Shown: positions 41,705 to 50,991 of the stretch, piece after piece
Layout of the letters: every line of letters begins with the position of its first letter
How positions within the stretch are numbered: the stretch's first letter is position 1
Origin: Pseudobowmanella zhangzhouensis
GTDB lineage: Bacteria; Pseudomonadota; Gammaproteobacteria; Enterobacterales; Alteromonadaceae
Reading direction: 5' to 3'
NCBI RefSeq assembly: GCF_042662685.1
Contig: NZ_JBHSYO010000004.1
Span: 248,001-312,000 of the forward strand
DNA: 64,000 nt
Program-made: the position numbers and the translations under genes
The notes under the pieces: generated by a model
Seen by the model: the letters and a program-made list of their open reading frames with translations, nothing else
Database searches by the model: none
Told to the model about the DNA's origin: nothing

Positions 41705-42580
41705 ATGAGCGACGACAATTCACACTCTAGCAACGGTTCTGCGGGACGAAGTTGGTTAGGCAAAATACTGCAAACCTTCACCGGAGAACCGAAAAACCGC
41801 GAAGAACTCGTAGAGTTCATCAACGACGCCCAGCAACGGGAAGTCATCGACCCCAGCACCCGCGAAATGATCGAAGGGGTGTTGGAGGTATCAGAAATCC
41901 GCGTACGTGACATCATGGTGCCCCGCGCCCAGATGGTCACCATCAATCTCAACGACAGTCTCGAAGAATTCCTGCCGGTATTGCTCGAATCCGCCCACAG
42001 CCGTTTTCCGGTGATTGGCGAAGATAAAGACCATATCGAAGGCGTGCTGCTGGCCAAGGACTTATTGCGCTTTGTGTTCACCGACCGCGACAATGTCCGT
42101 CTGCAGGAAATCCTGCGCCCGGCGGTGATTGTGCCAGAAAGCAAACGGGTCGATTCGCTGCTGAAAGAATTCCGTCAAAAGCGCTACCACATGGCGATTG
42201 TGGTGGATGAATACGGCGGTGTATCCGGTCTGGTTACCATTGAGGACATTCTGGAAGAAATCGTCGGTGAAATCGAAGATGAGCACGATGACGATGAAAC
42301 CAGCAATGCCGATATCCGCGCTCTGAATAAGAACACCTACAGTGTGCGTGCCCTGACCGAAGTGGAAGACTTTAACGACTTCTTCAAAACCAATTTTGAC
42401 GAAGAAGAAGCCGATACCATCGGTGGTATTGTGCTCAAAGCCTTCGGCCACATGCCGGAGCGGGATGAAACTGTTGAAATTAACGGCCTCGCCTTTACCG
42501 TGACCAACGCGGATAAACGTCGCCTGATTCAACTGAAAGTCACCGTGCCAAAACCCGGCGAGGATGATAAGGAAGACTAA
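41705..42580 (+). CDS. corC: CorC/YbeX CBS-domain protein (magnesium/cobalt efflux type)
   Basis: The 291-residue cytoplasmic protein has two CBS domains (IMVPRAQMVTINLNDSLEEFLPVLLES at about 70 and VVDEYGGVSGLVTIEDILEEIVGEI at about 150-175) and a C-terminal CorC_HlyC domain (IGGIVLKAFGHMPERDETVEI). Genetically it is linked to magnesium and cobalt efflux and, as YbeX, to ribosome metabolism. The 111-base spacer before it is AT-rich and may hold a promoter. lnt overlaps its end by 17 bases. Confidence 0.95.
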   Translation: MSDDNSHSSNGSAGRSWLGKILQTFTGEPKNREELVEFINDAQQREVIDPSTREMIEGVLEVSEIRVRDIMVPRAQMVTINLNDSLEEFLPVLLESAHSRFPVIGEDKDHIEGVLLAKDLLRFVFTDRDNVRLQEILRPAVIVPESKRVDSLLKEFRQKRYHMAIVVDEYGGVSGLVTIEDILEEIVGEIEDEHDDDETSNADIRALNKNTYSVRALTEVEDFNDFFKTNFDEEEADTIGGIVLKAFGHMPERDETVEINGLAFTVTNADKRRLIQLKVTVPKPGEDDKED

Positions 42581-44084
42581 TCCGTTGCGCTTAGCCCTTA
42601 TTGCGCTGCTATGCGGCGCTGTTATGACGCTGGGCTACGCGCCCTTCTCTTTCTGGCCGGTGATCCCACTGGCCTTAATCAGCTTTTTTCTGCTGCTGAC
42701 ACACAGCCAGCGCCCGGCATGGCTGGGCTTTAGCTTTGGCCTTGGCTGGTTTAGCGCAGGCGTAGGCTGGGTATATGTCAGCATCGCCGATTACGGTGGT
42801 TTCCCGTTACCGGTTTCGCTGCTGTTAATGCTGCTGTTGGCCGCATATCTGGCCTTCTACCCTATGTTGTTTGCCAGTTTACTGGCGCGTTTTAGCCCGG
42901 TACTGTGGCCGCTGGCCGCGCCGGTATTGTGGGCCTTGTGTGAATTTTTGCGTGGCCATTTGCTCACCGGTTTCCCCTGGCTGGCGTTGGGTTACAGCCA
43001 AATTGACAGCCCGCTGGCTGGCTGGCTACCAGTTATTGGCCAGGCCGGGATCAGCGTATTGCTGATCATTGGCGCGGCGGCAACCGCCGGTCTACTGAGT
43101 AAACGTCGCTATGTTACGGCGGTCACGCCATTTGCGATTTTGTTGTTAAGCGGGTTGGCGGTTCAGCAGGTCAGTTGGCAATCCGGCACGCTGAGCACAC
43201 CGAAAATTACTCTGGTACAGGGCAATATCGCCCAGTCCATCCGTTGGCAGCCAGAAACCGAACAGCCGACCATGGACAAATACCTGGCGCTGACCGAGCC
43301 GCACTGGGAGAGTGATATCATTATTTGGCCAGAGGCCGCCATTCCGCGGATTGAGCCATTAGCCCAGCAGTTTTTAGTGGATTTGGATAAACGTGCCGCC
43401 GATGAACACAGTGGCCTGATCACCGGCATTCTTAATTACAACCTGGATAGCCGCGAAGCATTTAATGGCGTGATTGCGTTGGGCGCCACTACAGGCGATG
43501 GCCCCAGCTATTTGTACGAACACAATAACCGTTATTACAAACACCATTTGCTGCCGATTGGTGAGTTTGTGCCATTTGAAAGCTGGCTGCGTAAACTGGG
43601 CGGGATTTTCGATTTAGCCTGGTCGTCGTTTCAGCGTGGTGACTATCTGCAACCGGATCTGATTGCCAAACAGTATCGCCTGACTACCGCGTTATGCTAT
43701 GAAATTCTGTTTGCCGAGCAGGTGCGGGATAACCTTAAAAGCGATACGGATTTTATTCTGACCCTGTCCAATGATGCCTGGTTTGGTCACTCCCATGGCC
43801 CTCACCAACATCTGGAGATTGCCCGGGTACGTGCCGCAGAATTCGGCATTGCGGTGCTGCGCGCCACCAATAATGGCCTAACCGCGATGATTGATGCCCA
43901 AGGCAAGATTATCGCCAAAGCGCCAGCGTTTGAAGCCACCACCCTCAGCCAGGACGTGCCGGTAGTGCGTACCGATACGCCCTATCGCCGTTTTGGCGAT
44001 GCGCCGCTGTGGTTGTTGTTAGGGTTAGCGGGGATTATTGCACTGGGGCTGCAGCGCACTATTCGTCGTCGTCCGTCCCATTAA
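42564..44084 (+). CDS. lnt: Apolipoprotein N-acyltransferase
   Basis: Lnt adds the third acyl chain to the N-terminal cysteine of lipoproteins in the inner membrane. The 506-residue protein has six to seven N-terminal membrane segments (to about residue 200) and a periplasmic nitrilase-like domain with the Glu-Lys-Cys triad: Glu in IIWPEAAIPR, Lys in YYKHHLLPIGEFVPFE, Cys in TTALCYEILF. The FPWLALGYSQ loop is also conserved. It starts inside the end of corC (ATG 42564). Its 3-prime end overlaps the converging Lon-like gene by 26 bases. Confidence 0.96.
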   Translation: MIRKTNPLRLALIALLCGAVMTLGYAPFSFWPVIPLALISFFLLLTHSQRPAWLGFSFGLGWFSAGVGWVYVSIADYGGFPLPVSLLLMLLLAAYLAFYPMLFASLLARFSPVLWPLAAPVLWALCEFLRGHLLTGFPWLALGYSQIDSPLAGWLPVIGQAGISVLLIIGAAATAGLLSKRRYVTAVTPFAILLLSGLAVQQVSWQSGTLSTPKITLVQGNIAQSIRWQPETEQPTMDKYLALTEPHWESDIIIWPEAAIPRIEPLAQQFLVDLDKRAADEHSGLITGILNYNLDSREAFNGVIALGATTGDGPSYLYEHNNRYYKHHLLPIGEFVPFESWLRKLGGIFDLAWSSFQRGDYLQPDLIAKQYRLTTALCYEILFAEQVRDNLKSDTDFILTLSNDAWFGHSHGPHQHLEIARVRAAEFGIAVLRATNNGLTAMIDAQGKIIAKAPAFEATTLSQDVPVVRTDTPYRRFGDAPLWLLLGLAGIIALGLQRTIRRRPSH

Positions 44085-46494
44085 CGATATTGGCGATTTG
44101 CTCTAAGCGCTCCAACGCCAGCTGATTCAGGGTATTTTTCGGATAACGGCCGCGGGATGACAATTCACCGGCTGGCATACCCGTCATGATCTGCACCGCC
44201 TGATCGATGTTCTCCACCGCGTAAATATGGAATTTTTCCTGTTTTACCGCGTCAATCACCGACTTGCTCAGCATCAGGTTAATGGTGTTGGATTTAGGGA
44301 TCACCACCCCTTGCTGACCATTCAGGCCACGGTGTTCACACAGGGTAAAGAAGCCTTCAATCTTCTCGTTAATGCCACCGACGCTTTGCACCTGGCCGTA
44401 TTGGTTAATTGAGCCGGTTACCGCCATTTCCTGTTTAACCGCCACCCCGGTCAGCGCCGACAGCAAGGCGATAAGCTCACCTAACGAGGCAGAATCGCCA
44501 TCGATATGGCCGTAGCTTTGTTCCAGCGCGATATTGGCGGATAAAGTCAGCGGGAAGCTTTGCGCATACTTGTAGCCTAAGTAGCCGGTTAGCAGCATCA
44601 CGCCTTTGGAGTGAATCGAACGGCCCAATTCCACTTCCCGTTCAATATCCACTACGCCGTTGGCGCCGGCATACACAGTGGCGGAAATTCGTGCCGGCGT
44701 ACCAAATACGCTATCACCAATTTCCAGTACTGTCAGGCCATTGACCTTACCGACGGCATCCCCTTCGGTAGAGATCAGTACCTGGCCTTCTTTAATATCG
44801 TCCAGCAACGCCTGGCTGATACGGCCATTACGTTGGGTTTTGGCTTCCAGTGCCTGTTCAATATGGCGCACATCCAGTTCATTGTGTTTGAGCAACTGGC
44901 AGAAATAGTTGGCTTCGTGGATAAGTTCCAGCGTATCGGCAAAACGCGCCGAAAAGCGGTGCTGGTGCTCGGCCAAACGCAGGCTGTGCTCCACTAACCG
45001 ATACATGGCTTTGGGCGTAATGGTTTTCAGCCCTAAGGTATTAACCTGCTCGCGTACCCGGCCGACAAAATCAAACAGGGTCTGGTTTTCCAGCGGGATC
45101 TCATGGTCAAAATCCACCAGCACGCGGAACAGTTGATCGTATTCGTCGTCATATTCCTGCAGCATGTAATACAGGTCGCGGCTGCCCATCAGCACCACTT
45201 TGACGTTGATTGGAATGGCCTGCGGATTAAGCAGCATGGAGTTGACCATGCCCACTTCCATCTGCGGAATATCCATCTTGATTTCGCTGTGTTTCAGCAC
45301 CAGCTTGAGGGTTTCCCACACATAGGGGTGCTGAATCACTTTATCCATATCCAGCAACAAATACCCGCCATTGGCACGATGCAGCGCACCGGGGCGGATC
45401 ATGCGGTAACTGGTATACACCGAGCCGGAAATATTGGTGTATTCAATCCGCCCAAACAGGTTCTGATAGGTGGGATTGGATTCGTACACCACCGGCGCAC
45501 CGGCGCCCGGCTCGCTGGCCACCAGCACATTGGGCATGATCTGTTCGGTCAACAGGGTTTTGCGATCGATATCGTCGGTTTTATCTTCTTTGCTGTTTTC
45601 TTCTTCCGACAGCTCAATCACCGTTTCGATCAGGTTGTCGCGCATATTGCGCAGATACTTCAGTACGCCCAATTCACCGGCGTAGATATGCTCGAGGTTT
45701 TTCAGCAGCGGGCGAATGCCCTGCTCGGCAGTTTCGCGCTTAAGCTGACGTTGCAGCTCTGACATTTCGCGGTTCCACTGGGGCAGTTCAATCAATTGTT
45801 CGCTGAGGCGATGTTCTAAATGATCGATCAGGCCATAAAAATGCTGACGCTCCTCGTCGGATAACTGAGCAAACTGCTCATCATTCAGCGGGGTGCCATC
45901 TACTATCGGCGAAAAGCTGATGGTGCCATCTTCTTCATACAGCGCCACACTGTGCTGCTGGGCAATGGTCTCCAGCTCGTCGATGGCCTCGGCGTACTTT
46001 TTATCAAACTGACGTTTAATCGCGGCGCGCTTGCGCTGATAACCCGGGTTATCAAATGCAGCCGGAAAGGTATCCAGCAGCTCGTCGATCATCGACTCTA
46101 AATGGGAACACAACACTTTTGATTCGCCGGGGCGCATTTTCAGCGCCACTGGCTCACGCTCTTCGTCAAAGTTATTCAGGTAACACCATTCATTGGGGGT
46201 GGTCAGGCGCTCTACGTGGCGGCGGATATGCTCATGCACCAGGGTATAACGGCCGGTGGCCGGTTCGCCCATCACATACAGGTTGTACCCCGGCGCATTA
46301 ATACCCAAGCCAAAATCCAGCGCCTCACGCGCCCTTGCCTGGCCGATAAAACTGGCTTGTAAGGCAGCGGGATCTTTCATCGCCGCATTTATGGCGCGAC
46401 GACTGGGTTTGGCGGTTAACTGGGTAGGTTCTAGGGGGTTAATGCTCAGCATGCGTCCTGATTCGAAATTATTTTTAGCAAAGTGAACCGCCAT
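44059..46494 (-). CDS. Lon-family (LonB-like) ATP-dependent protease
   Basis: The 811-residue protein belongs to the Lon-like group that includes E. coli YcbZ. An N-terminal AAA part has Walker A as GEPATGRYT (residues 76-84), with Arg in place of the usual Lys, and Walker B near HRANGGYLLLDMDKV. A long helical insert (about 190-290) follows the Walker A region. The C-terminal S16 protease domain has the Ser-Lys dyad: Ser668 in GDSASLGELIALL and Lys711 in GINEKIEGFF, spaced 43 residues as in classical Lon. Start may instead be Met15 (AGGA upstream). Its target is unknown. Confidence 0.92.
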   Translation of the reverse strand: MAVHFAKNNFESGRMLSINPLEPTQLTAKPSRRAINAAMKDPAALQASFIGQARAREALDFGLGINAPGYNLYVMGEPATGRYTLVHEHIRRHVERLTTPNEWCYLNNFDEEREPVALKMRPGESKVLCSHLESMIDELLDTFPAAFDNPGYQRKRAAIKRQFDKKYAEAIDELETIAQQHSVALYEEDGTISFSPIVDGTPLNDEQFAQLSDEERQHFYGLIDHLEHRLSEQLIELPQWNREMSELQRQLKRETAEQGIRPLLKNLEHIYAGELGVLKYLRNMRDNLIETVIELSEEENSKEDKTDDIDRKTLLTEQIMPNVLVASEPGAGAPVVYESNPTYQNLFGRIEYTNISGSVYTSYRMIRPGALHRANGGYLLLDMDKVIQHPYVWETLKLVLKHSEIKMDIPQMEVGMVNSMLLNPQAIPINVKVVLMGSRDLYYMLQEYDDEYDQLFRVLVDFDHEIPLENQTLFDFVGRVREQVNTLGLKTITPKAMYRLVEHSLRLAEHQHRFSARFADTLELIHEANYFCQLLKHNELDVRHIEQALEAKTQRNGRISQALLDDIKEGQVLISTEGDAVGKVNGLTVLEIGDSVFGTPARISATVYAGANGVVDIEREVELGRSIHSKGVMLLTGYLGYKYAQSFPLTLSANIALEQSYGHIDGDSASLGELIALLSALTGVAVKQEMAVTGSINQYGQVQSVGGINEKIEGFFTLCEHRGLNGQQGVVIPKSNTINLMLSKSVIDAVKQEKFHIYAVENIDQAVQIMTGMPAGELSSRGRYPKNTLNQLALERLEQIANIVNGTDDDE

Positions 46495-46595
46495 TTTACC
46501 CCATAGTCAAACCCGCCTTGTAATTATTTTCCATTTGAACGGAATTAAGGTGACAATAGCCTGATGGTTTATCTTAGCAGGTGTGAATTTGCCCC

Positions 46596-47252
46596 ATGCA
46601 ACCGCGTTTTTCCTTTGACAACATAGACTTACATAACTGGCCGCGGGCGCAGCATTTCGACTTTTTCAGCCGTTTTGCCTCACCCGGCTTTCAGTTAATT
46701 GTGCCGCTTAAGCTGCACGGGCTGGCAGATAAAGCCAAACAGCAACAGATACCGTTCAGTGCCGCCCTGTTATACGCGTTGCAACAGGCGATTCTGGACT
46801 ACGCGCCAATGCGCATGCGCTTAGTCGACGGTAAACCTGTGACGTTTCACGGTAACCATATCAGTTCTGTTGTACTGGCCGATGATCAGACTTTCCGCTT
46901 TGCCTATTTGCCGCAAACTGACGGATTCGATGCCTTCTGCACTATGTATAAAGCGGCGGTTGAGCGCGCTAAACAGCTGCCGTTCTATTCCGAAGATTTT
47001 GCCTACAACGAAGGACGGGCCGATGTGGTGTATGTGTCCACCCTGCCCTGGCACAATTTCAGCGGCTTTCGCCACGCCGAATTCAATACCCACAATGCGC
47101 AGGGCATTCCGCGCTTCGTATTTGGCAAACAGGACTGCACACAAGACACCCTGCCACTGGCTATTGATGTGCACCACGGCCTGATGGATGGCCTGCATGT
47201 GCATGAGTTTGTGCAGGTGTTTGAACAAGAGCTGGCATCATTAAGCTTTTGA
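46596..47252 (+). CDS. Chloramphenicol acetyltransferase-like acyltransferase
   Basis: The 218-residue protein has the full CAT length and fold pattern: an N-terminal FDNIDLHNWPRAQHFDFFSRF, VSTLPWHNFSGF, and the catalytic motif HHGLMDG (His193/His194, Asp198) near the C-terminus. CAT enzymes transfer acetyl from acetyl-CoA to the chloramphenicol hydroxyl as trimers; many chromosomal relatives act on other acceptors, and resistance cannot be inferred here. It is a single gene divergent from the Lon-like gene, not near any integron or transposon signature. Confidence 0.87.
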   Translation: MQPRFSFDNIDLHNWPRAQHFDFFSRFASPGFQLIVPLKLHGLADKAKQQQIPFSAALLYALQQAILDYAPMRMRLVDGKPVTFHGNHISSVVLADDQTFRFAYLPQTDGFDAFCTMYKAAVERAKQLPFYSEDFAYNEGRADVVYVSTLPWHNFSGFRHAEFNTHNAQGIPRFVFGKQDCTQDTLPLAIDVHHGLMDGLHVHEFVQVFEQELASLSF

Positions 47253-47344
47253 TATTCAAATATTTAAAGCGATAGAGTGAGCAAATAAAGGAATGACTGT
47301 ATAAGTATTTAAAGTAAAAACAGTCTGATATTTTTAGGTGTTCT

Positions 47345-48328
47345 ATGAAAGTACATCAATCTTATGGAAAACAAACTTTTGATAGCAAAGCTTGCTTCTT
47401 GTGTGGAGAGCATCTTGGCGGCAGCAAAAGTGTGGAGCATGTATTCCCGAAATGGCTCCAGAATAAATATGATTTATGGAATCAAAAGATTGGCTTACTA
47501 AACGGATCGCTTTTGTCATATCGACAACTAACGATTCCCTGCTGCAAAAGATGTAATAATGAGCATCTTTCTAGGGTAGAAGATGAAGTAAGTGCTGCTG
47601 TAAAGGGAGGTTTTCTAAAGACTAGTCGGTTGCCGGTTAATACTTGGTATCTATGGGCCGGGAAGATTTTTTACGGAATACTAAGAAAAGAACTCACGCT
47701 GCTTTCAGAAAGATCGGAACCTTACAGCGGAACAATCGTGAGTGAGGATATTTTGAAGTCTTTCTCTAATTTACATCTTTTTATGCAAGGATTGAGAGGT
47801 AGACACGAATTCTGTGCTGACGTCCCCTACAGTGTGCTTGTCTGTAATTTGCACGAGTTTGGAGGAGCCTTTGATTTCCGTGATAATTTGTTCCTCTCGA
47901 CAGTTGCAATTAGGATGGGCGAGACCGGTGTAATCGTTTCATTTGAAGATGGCGGAATTACAAAAGAATCTTATGGAAGATATGTAACAGAAGTCGACGG
48001 AAGTAAACTTCATCCAATACAGTTTTATGAGTTGTATGCAAAAATTACCTACCAAATGAAGCTACGCCAAAAACACCTATCATATGTAACGCAAACGCAT
48101 GTTGATGGGCACTTTGTTGCTTCGACAGAGGTGATAAGATCATCTTCACCATTGGATAATTGGAACTCTAAAGAATTTGTCGAATTGCTAAGTTGCTATA
48201 TTTCTCCTTGGCTAAGTGAGAAAGAGATGGCGGACTTGTTTGATCAGGTTCGTACATGGATGGTAAATGAAAATGGAAAACCTTTACTTCTCTCACGGGA
48301 AGAATGGGAAAGCCCTACAATTCAATGA
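47345..48328 (+). CDS. Putative HNH-type nuclease, unknown role
   Basis: The 327-residue protein has an N-terminal zinc-stabilised HNH pattern: Cys17 and Cys20 (CFLCG), then Glu31-His32 in SVEHVFPKWL, then Cys67 and Cys70 followed by Asn-Asn-Glu-His in CKRCNNEH. This is the usual CxxC...H...CxxC...N/H order of HNH endonucleases. The remaining 240 residues match no family I recognise. The gene is visibly more AT-rich and uses different codons (many AGA, ATA, TTA) from both neighbours, which suggests recent transfer. It stands alone with no partner methylase, ATPase or toxin gene. Confidence 0.65.
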   Translation: MKVHQSYGKQTFDSKACFLCGEHLGGSKSVEHVFPKWLQNKYDLWNQKIGLLNGSLLSYRQLTIPCCKRCNNEHLSRVEDEVSAAVKGGFLKTSRLPVNTWYLWAGKIFYGILRKELTLLSERSEPYSGTIVSEDILKSFSNLHLFMQGLRGRHEFCADVPYSVLVCNLHEFGGAFDFRDNLFLSTVAIRMGETGVIVSFEDGGITKESYGRYVTEVDGSKLHPIQFYELYAKITYQMKLRQKHLSYVTQTHVDGHFVASTEVIRSSSPLDNWNSKEFVELLSCYISPWLSEKEMADLFDQVRTWMVNENGKPLLLSREEWESPTIQ

Positions 48329-48363
48329 AATTGGCGCAGTAAATTCCATCGTTACCATTGAAA

Positions 48364-48687
48364 CTACTCACCAACCGGTATTTCCGTCAGCGCCAACCCA
48401 CGGCTAAGGATCGTCCGCTCAATTTTCGCCACCGCGATCTTTGACACCACTAAGCCGGTAATCAGCGCCACCAGTGGCAGCCAGCTGCCATAGCCAAACA
48501 GCAGGAATAACACGCCTGCCAGCGCTAACACCACGATCACCGATACCGCGTATTTGCATTGATTCAGCAATGACATGCCGGGTTGCTTTAGCCCCTGTGC
48601 CCAGGCATTTTCCAGCACTACGAATTGTTGATGGCGCGGTAAGTGCGCAATATCACTGACGCTATCGATAAAAGGTTTTACATCCAT
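48364..48687 (-). CDS. Hypothetical small membrane protein
   Basis: The 107-residue product has an amphipathic N-terminal half (MDVKPFIDSVSDIAHLPRHQ) and two adjacent membrane segments (AVSVIVVLALAGVLFLLFG and WLPLVALITGLVVSKIAVA), then a short basic tail (AKIERTILSRGL). No family is recognised. It lies in the accessory stretch between the HNH-like gene and the M3 peptidase gene and reads toward the former. Confidence 0.6.
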   Translation of the reverse strand: MDVKPFIDSVSDIAHLPRHQQFVVLENAWAQGLKQPGMSLLNQCKYAVSVIVVLALAGVLFLLFGYGSWLPLVALITGLVVSKIAVAKIERTILSRGLALTEIPVGE

Positions 48688-48743
48688 ACCGCTTTTGACC
48701 TTTTCCTGCGTGATAGAGGCACTGTACCCAAAAGGCGCGCCAC

Positions 48744-48767
48744 AAAAAAGCCCGCATGATGCGGGCT
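48744..48767 (-). terminator. Terminator of the M3 peptidase gene
   Basis: On the minus strand AGCCCGCA, loop TCA, TGCGGGCT, then TTTTT. It is about 50 bases beyond the peptidase stop codon. Confidence 0.85.
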
Positions 48768-48816
48768 GATTATCGGATTGAATACCTAATCCCTGTTGGG
48801 AAGACTTCGATTGGGC

Positions 48817-50991
48817 TTACTGCGAGTTTGGCAGCGGGAAGCCACGGTCACGCATCAGCGCATCCACTTTGGCATCGCGGCCACGGAACGCACGATAGGC
48901 ATCGGCCGGATCCACTGCGTTACGCACTGAGAACAAGTGCTCCACTAACTTGGCGGCTACGGCCGGATCGTAGAATCCACCCGGTGCTTCGGCAAACGCT
49001 TCGGCGGCATCGGAGGTCAGCACTTCGGCCCACATATAGCCGTAGTAACCGGCGGAATAGCCCTCACCGGAGAACGCATGGCCAAAGTGTGGCGTGCGGT
49101 GGCGCATCGGTAATTCAGACGGCATTCCCAGCGCAGCCAGCGTCTCGCGCTCGAATTTATCTACATCGACACCGGTTGGATCATCCAGCGTGTGCAGCTT
49201 CATATCGATCAGCGCTGAGGCCAGATATTCCGTGGTTTTGAAGCCCTCATTGAAGGTGGCGGCTTTTTTGATTTTGGCTACCAGCTCAGCCGGGATTGGC
49301 TTACCGGTTTCATGGTGCACCAGATACTGGTTAATCACTTCGTCGGTTAACAACCAGCGCTCCAGTAACTGCGACTGGAACTCGGTGTAATCACGCACGC
49401 CGCCGTTTAGGGTTGGGTAATCCACCCTGGATGACAAAGAGTGCAACGCGTGGCCAAACTCGTGGAAGTAGGTTTCGGCATCGTCCCAGCTGATCAGCGT
49501 GGGCTGACCGTCCGGCCCTTTGACAAAGTTCGAGTTATTCGACGCCAGTACGTTGGTTTCACCGTCCAGCGTATTGTGTGAACGATAAGACGTCGCCCAC
49601 GCACCGGAGCGCTTACCTTTGCGTGCAAACGGATCTAAGTACCACAGGCCGACGTTTTTGCCGCTGGCTTTATCGGTCACTTCCCACACTTTCACATCCG
49701 GGTGGAACACCGGCACGCTGCCTTCGGCAACCGGGGTGAATTCAAAGTTGAACAAGCGCCCTGCCACATAGAACATCGCCTCACGCAGTTTATCCAGTTG
49801 CAGGTACTGTTTTACTTCGTCCGAGTCCAGATCGTACTTGGCTTTACGCACTTTCTCGGCGTAATAGCGGTAATCCCACGGCTCAATTTTGATATTGGCG
49901 CCTTCGGCATCGGCCAGCGCCTGCATATCGGCTACTTCTTCTTTGACCCGCGCTATGGCGGCAGGCCATACGGCCATCATCAGATCCATGGCGTTTTGCG
50001 GGTTTTTCGCCATGCGGTCTTCCAGGCGCCACTGGGCGTAATTGTCGTAACCCAGTAAGCCAACACGCTCGTCACGCAGGGCCAGGATCTCGGCAATCAG
50101 CGCGTTGTTATCATACTGATCGCCGTTATCACCACGACTGTAATAGGTGCGCCAGACTTTCTCGCGCAGCTCGCGCTCATCCGAAAACGTCAGGAACGGA
50201 TCCATCGATGAACGGGTATTGGTAATCGCGTACATGCCGTCTTTGCCACGCTCTTTGGCGGCAGAAGCCGCTGCATTGACGAACGACTCTGGTAATCCCG
50301 CCAGTTGCTCGGCGCTGATGTAAGTCACGTAGTTTTCTTCATCGGCCAGCACGTTATTACCAAACTGCGTGTGCAGCTCGGCTAAACGCTGATTGATCTC
50401 GGCGTAACGCTTTTTACCTGCCTCATCCAGCGTGGCACCGTTACGGGTATAACCTTTATAGACCAGCTCAACCAGGCGCTGTTGATCCGGACGCAGGGTC
50501 TTAACTTCATCACTTTCATACACCGCTTTGACGCGCTGGAACAGCGCTTCATTTTGGGTAATGGAGGAGAAAAACGCTGACAGTTTGGGGCTCATTTCTT
50601 TTTGAATGGCGCGAAACTCTGGCGACGACATGTTGGAGCTCCAGATACCGTAATAGGTAAACACGGTATCCAGGGTTTTGCCGACCTTTTCCAGCGCCAC
50701 GATGGTGTTATCAAACGTTGGCGCGGCTGGGTTGTTAGCTATCTGCTCGATTTCGGCCAGCTGGGCCTGCATGCCTTGCTCCAGTGCAGGCTTGAGGTCG
50801 TCCAGCTGCATTTTATCGAATGCCGGTACGCCCTGATACGGGCCACTGAACGGCTGAGTCAGAATATTTTCTTGTTGTTGGGTTTGCAGCACTGGCGTGG
50901 TGTTATCGGCAGACTCGCTGGCCGGTTGGCAGCCCATCAGGCCGGCAGACAGCGCCGCCATGACCGCCAAAGACAGGATATTTTTACGCAT
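48817..50991 (-). CDS. dcp: M3-family peptidyl-dipeptidase (Dcp-like) lipoprotein
   Basis: The 724-residue protein has a lipoprotein signal (NILSLAVMAALSAGLMGC) and the M3 zinc motif HEFGHALH (His510, Glu511, His514), with the third ligand Glu in YTEFQSQLLE and the substrate loop GYSAGYYGYMWAEV. E. coli Dcp removes C-terminal dipeptides and is soluble; this copy carries a lipobox, so it probably works at an envelope membrane. Its length is that of Dcp. It diverges from leuS across 181 bases and ends at a strong terminator. Confidence 0.93.
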   Translation of the reverse strand: MRKNILSLAVMAALSAGLMGCQPASESADNTTPVLQTQQQENILTQPFSGPYQGVPAFDKMQLDDLKPALEQGMQAQLAEIEQIANNPAAPTFDNTIVALEKVGKTLDTVFTYYGIWSSNMSSPEFRAIQKEMSPKLSAFFSSITQNEALFQRVKAVYESDEVKTLRPDQQRLVELVYKGYTRNGATLDEAGKKRYAEINQRLAELHTQFGNNVLADEENYVTYISAEQLAGLPESFVNAAASAAKERGKDGMYAITNTRSSMDPFLTFSDERELREKVWRTYYSRGDNGDQYDNNALIAEILALRDERVGLLGYDNYAQWRLEDRMAKNPQNAMDLMMAVWPAAIARVKEEVADMQALADAEGANIKIEPWDYRYYAEKVRKAKYDLDSDEVKQYLQLDKLREAMFYVAGRLFNFEFTPVAEGSVPVFHPDVKVWEVTDKASGKNVGLWYLDPFARKGKRSGAWATSYRSHNTLDGETNVLASNNSNFVKGPDGQPTLISWDDAETYFHEFGHALHSLSSRVDYPTLNGGVRDYTEFQSQLLERWLLTDEVINQYLVHHETGKPIPAELVAKIKKAATFNEGFKTTEYLASALIDMKLHTLDDPTGVDVDKFERETLAALGMPSELPMRHRTPHFGHAFSGEGYSAGYYGYMWAEVLTSDAAEAFAEAPGGFYDPAVAAKLVEHLFSVRNAVDPADAYRAFRGRDAKVDALMRDRGFPLPNSQ

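Noticed and set aside
45103..45762. 219-codon plus-strand frame opposite the Lon-like gene
   Set aside because: Histidine- and glutamine-rich shadow of the coding strand, no family resemblance and no ribosome-binding site.
47253..48816. Complete restriction or anti-phage defence locus around the HNH-like gene
   Set aside because: No methylase, helicase, reverse transcriptase, TIR or sensor domain is present; the neighbours are a CAT-like enzyme, a small membrane protein and a peptidase.
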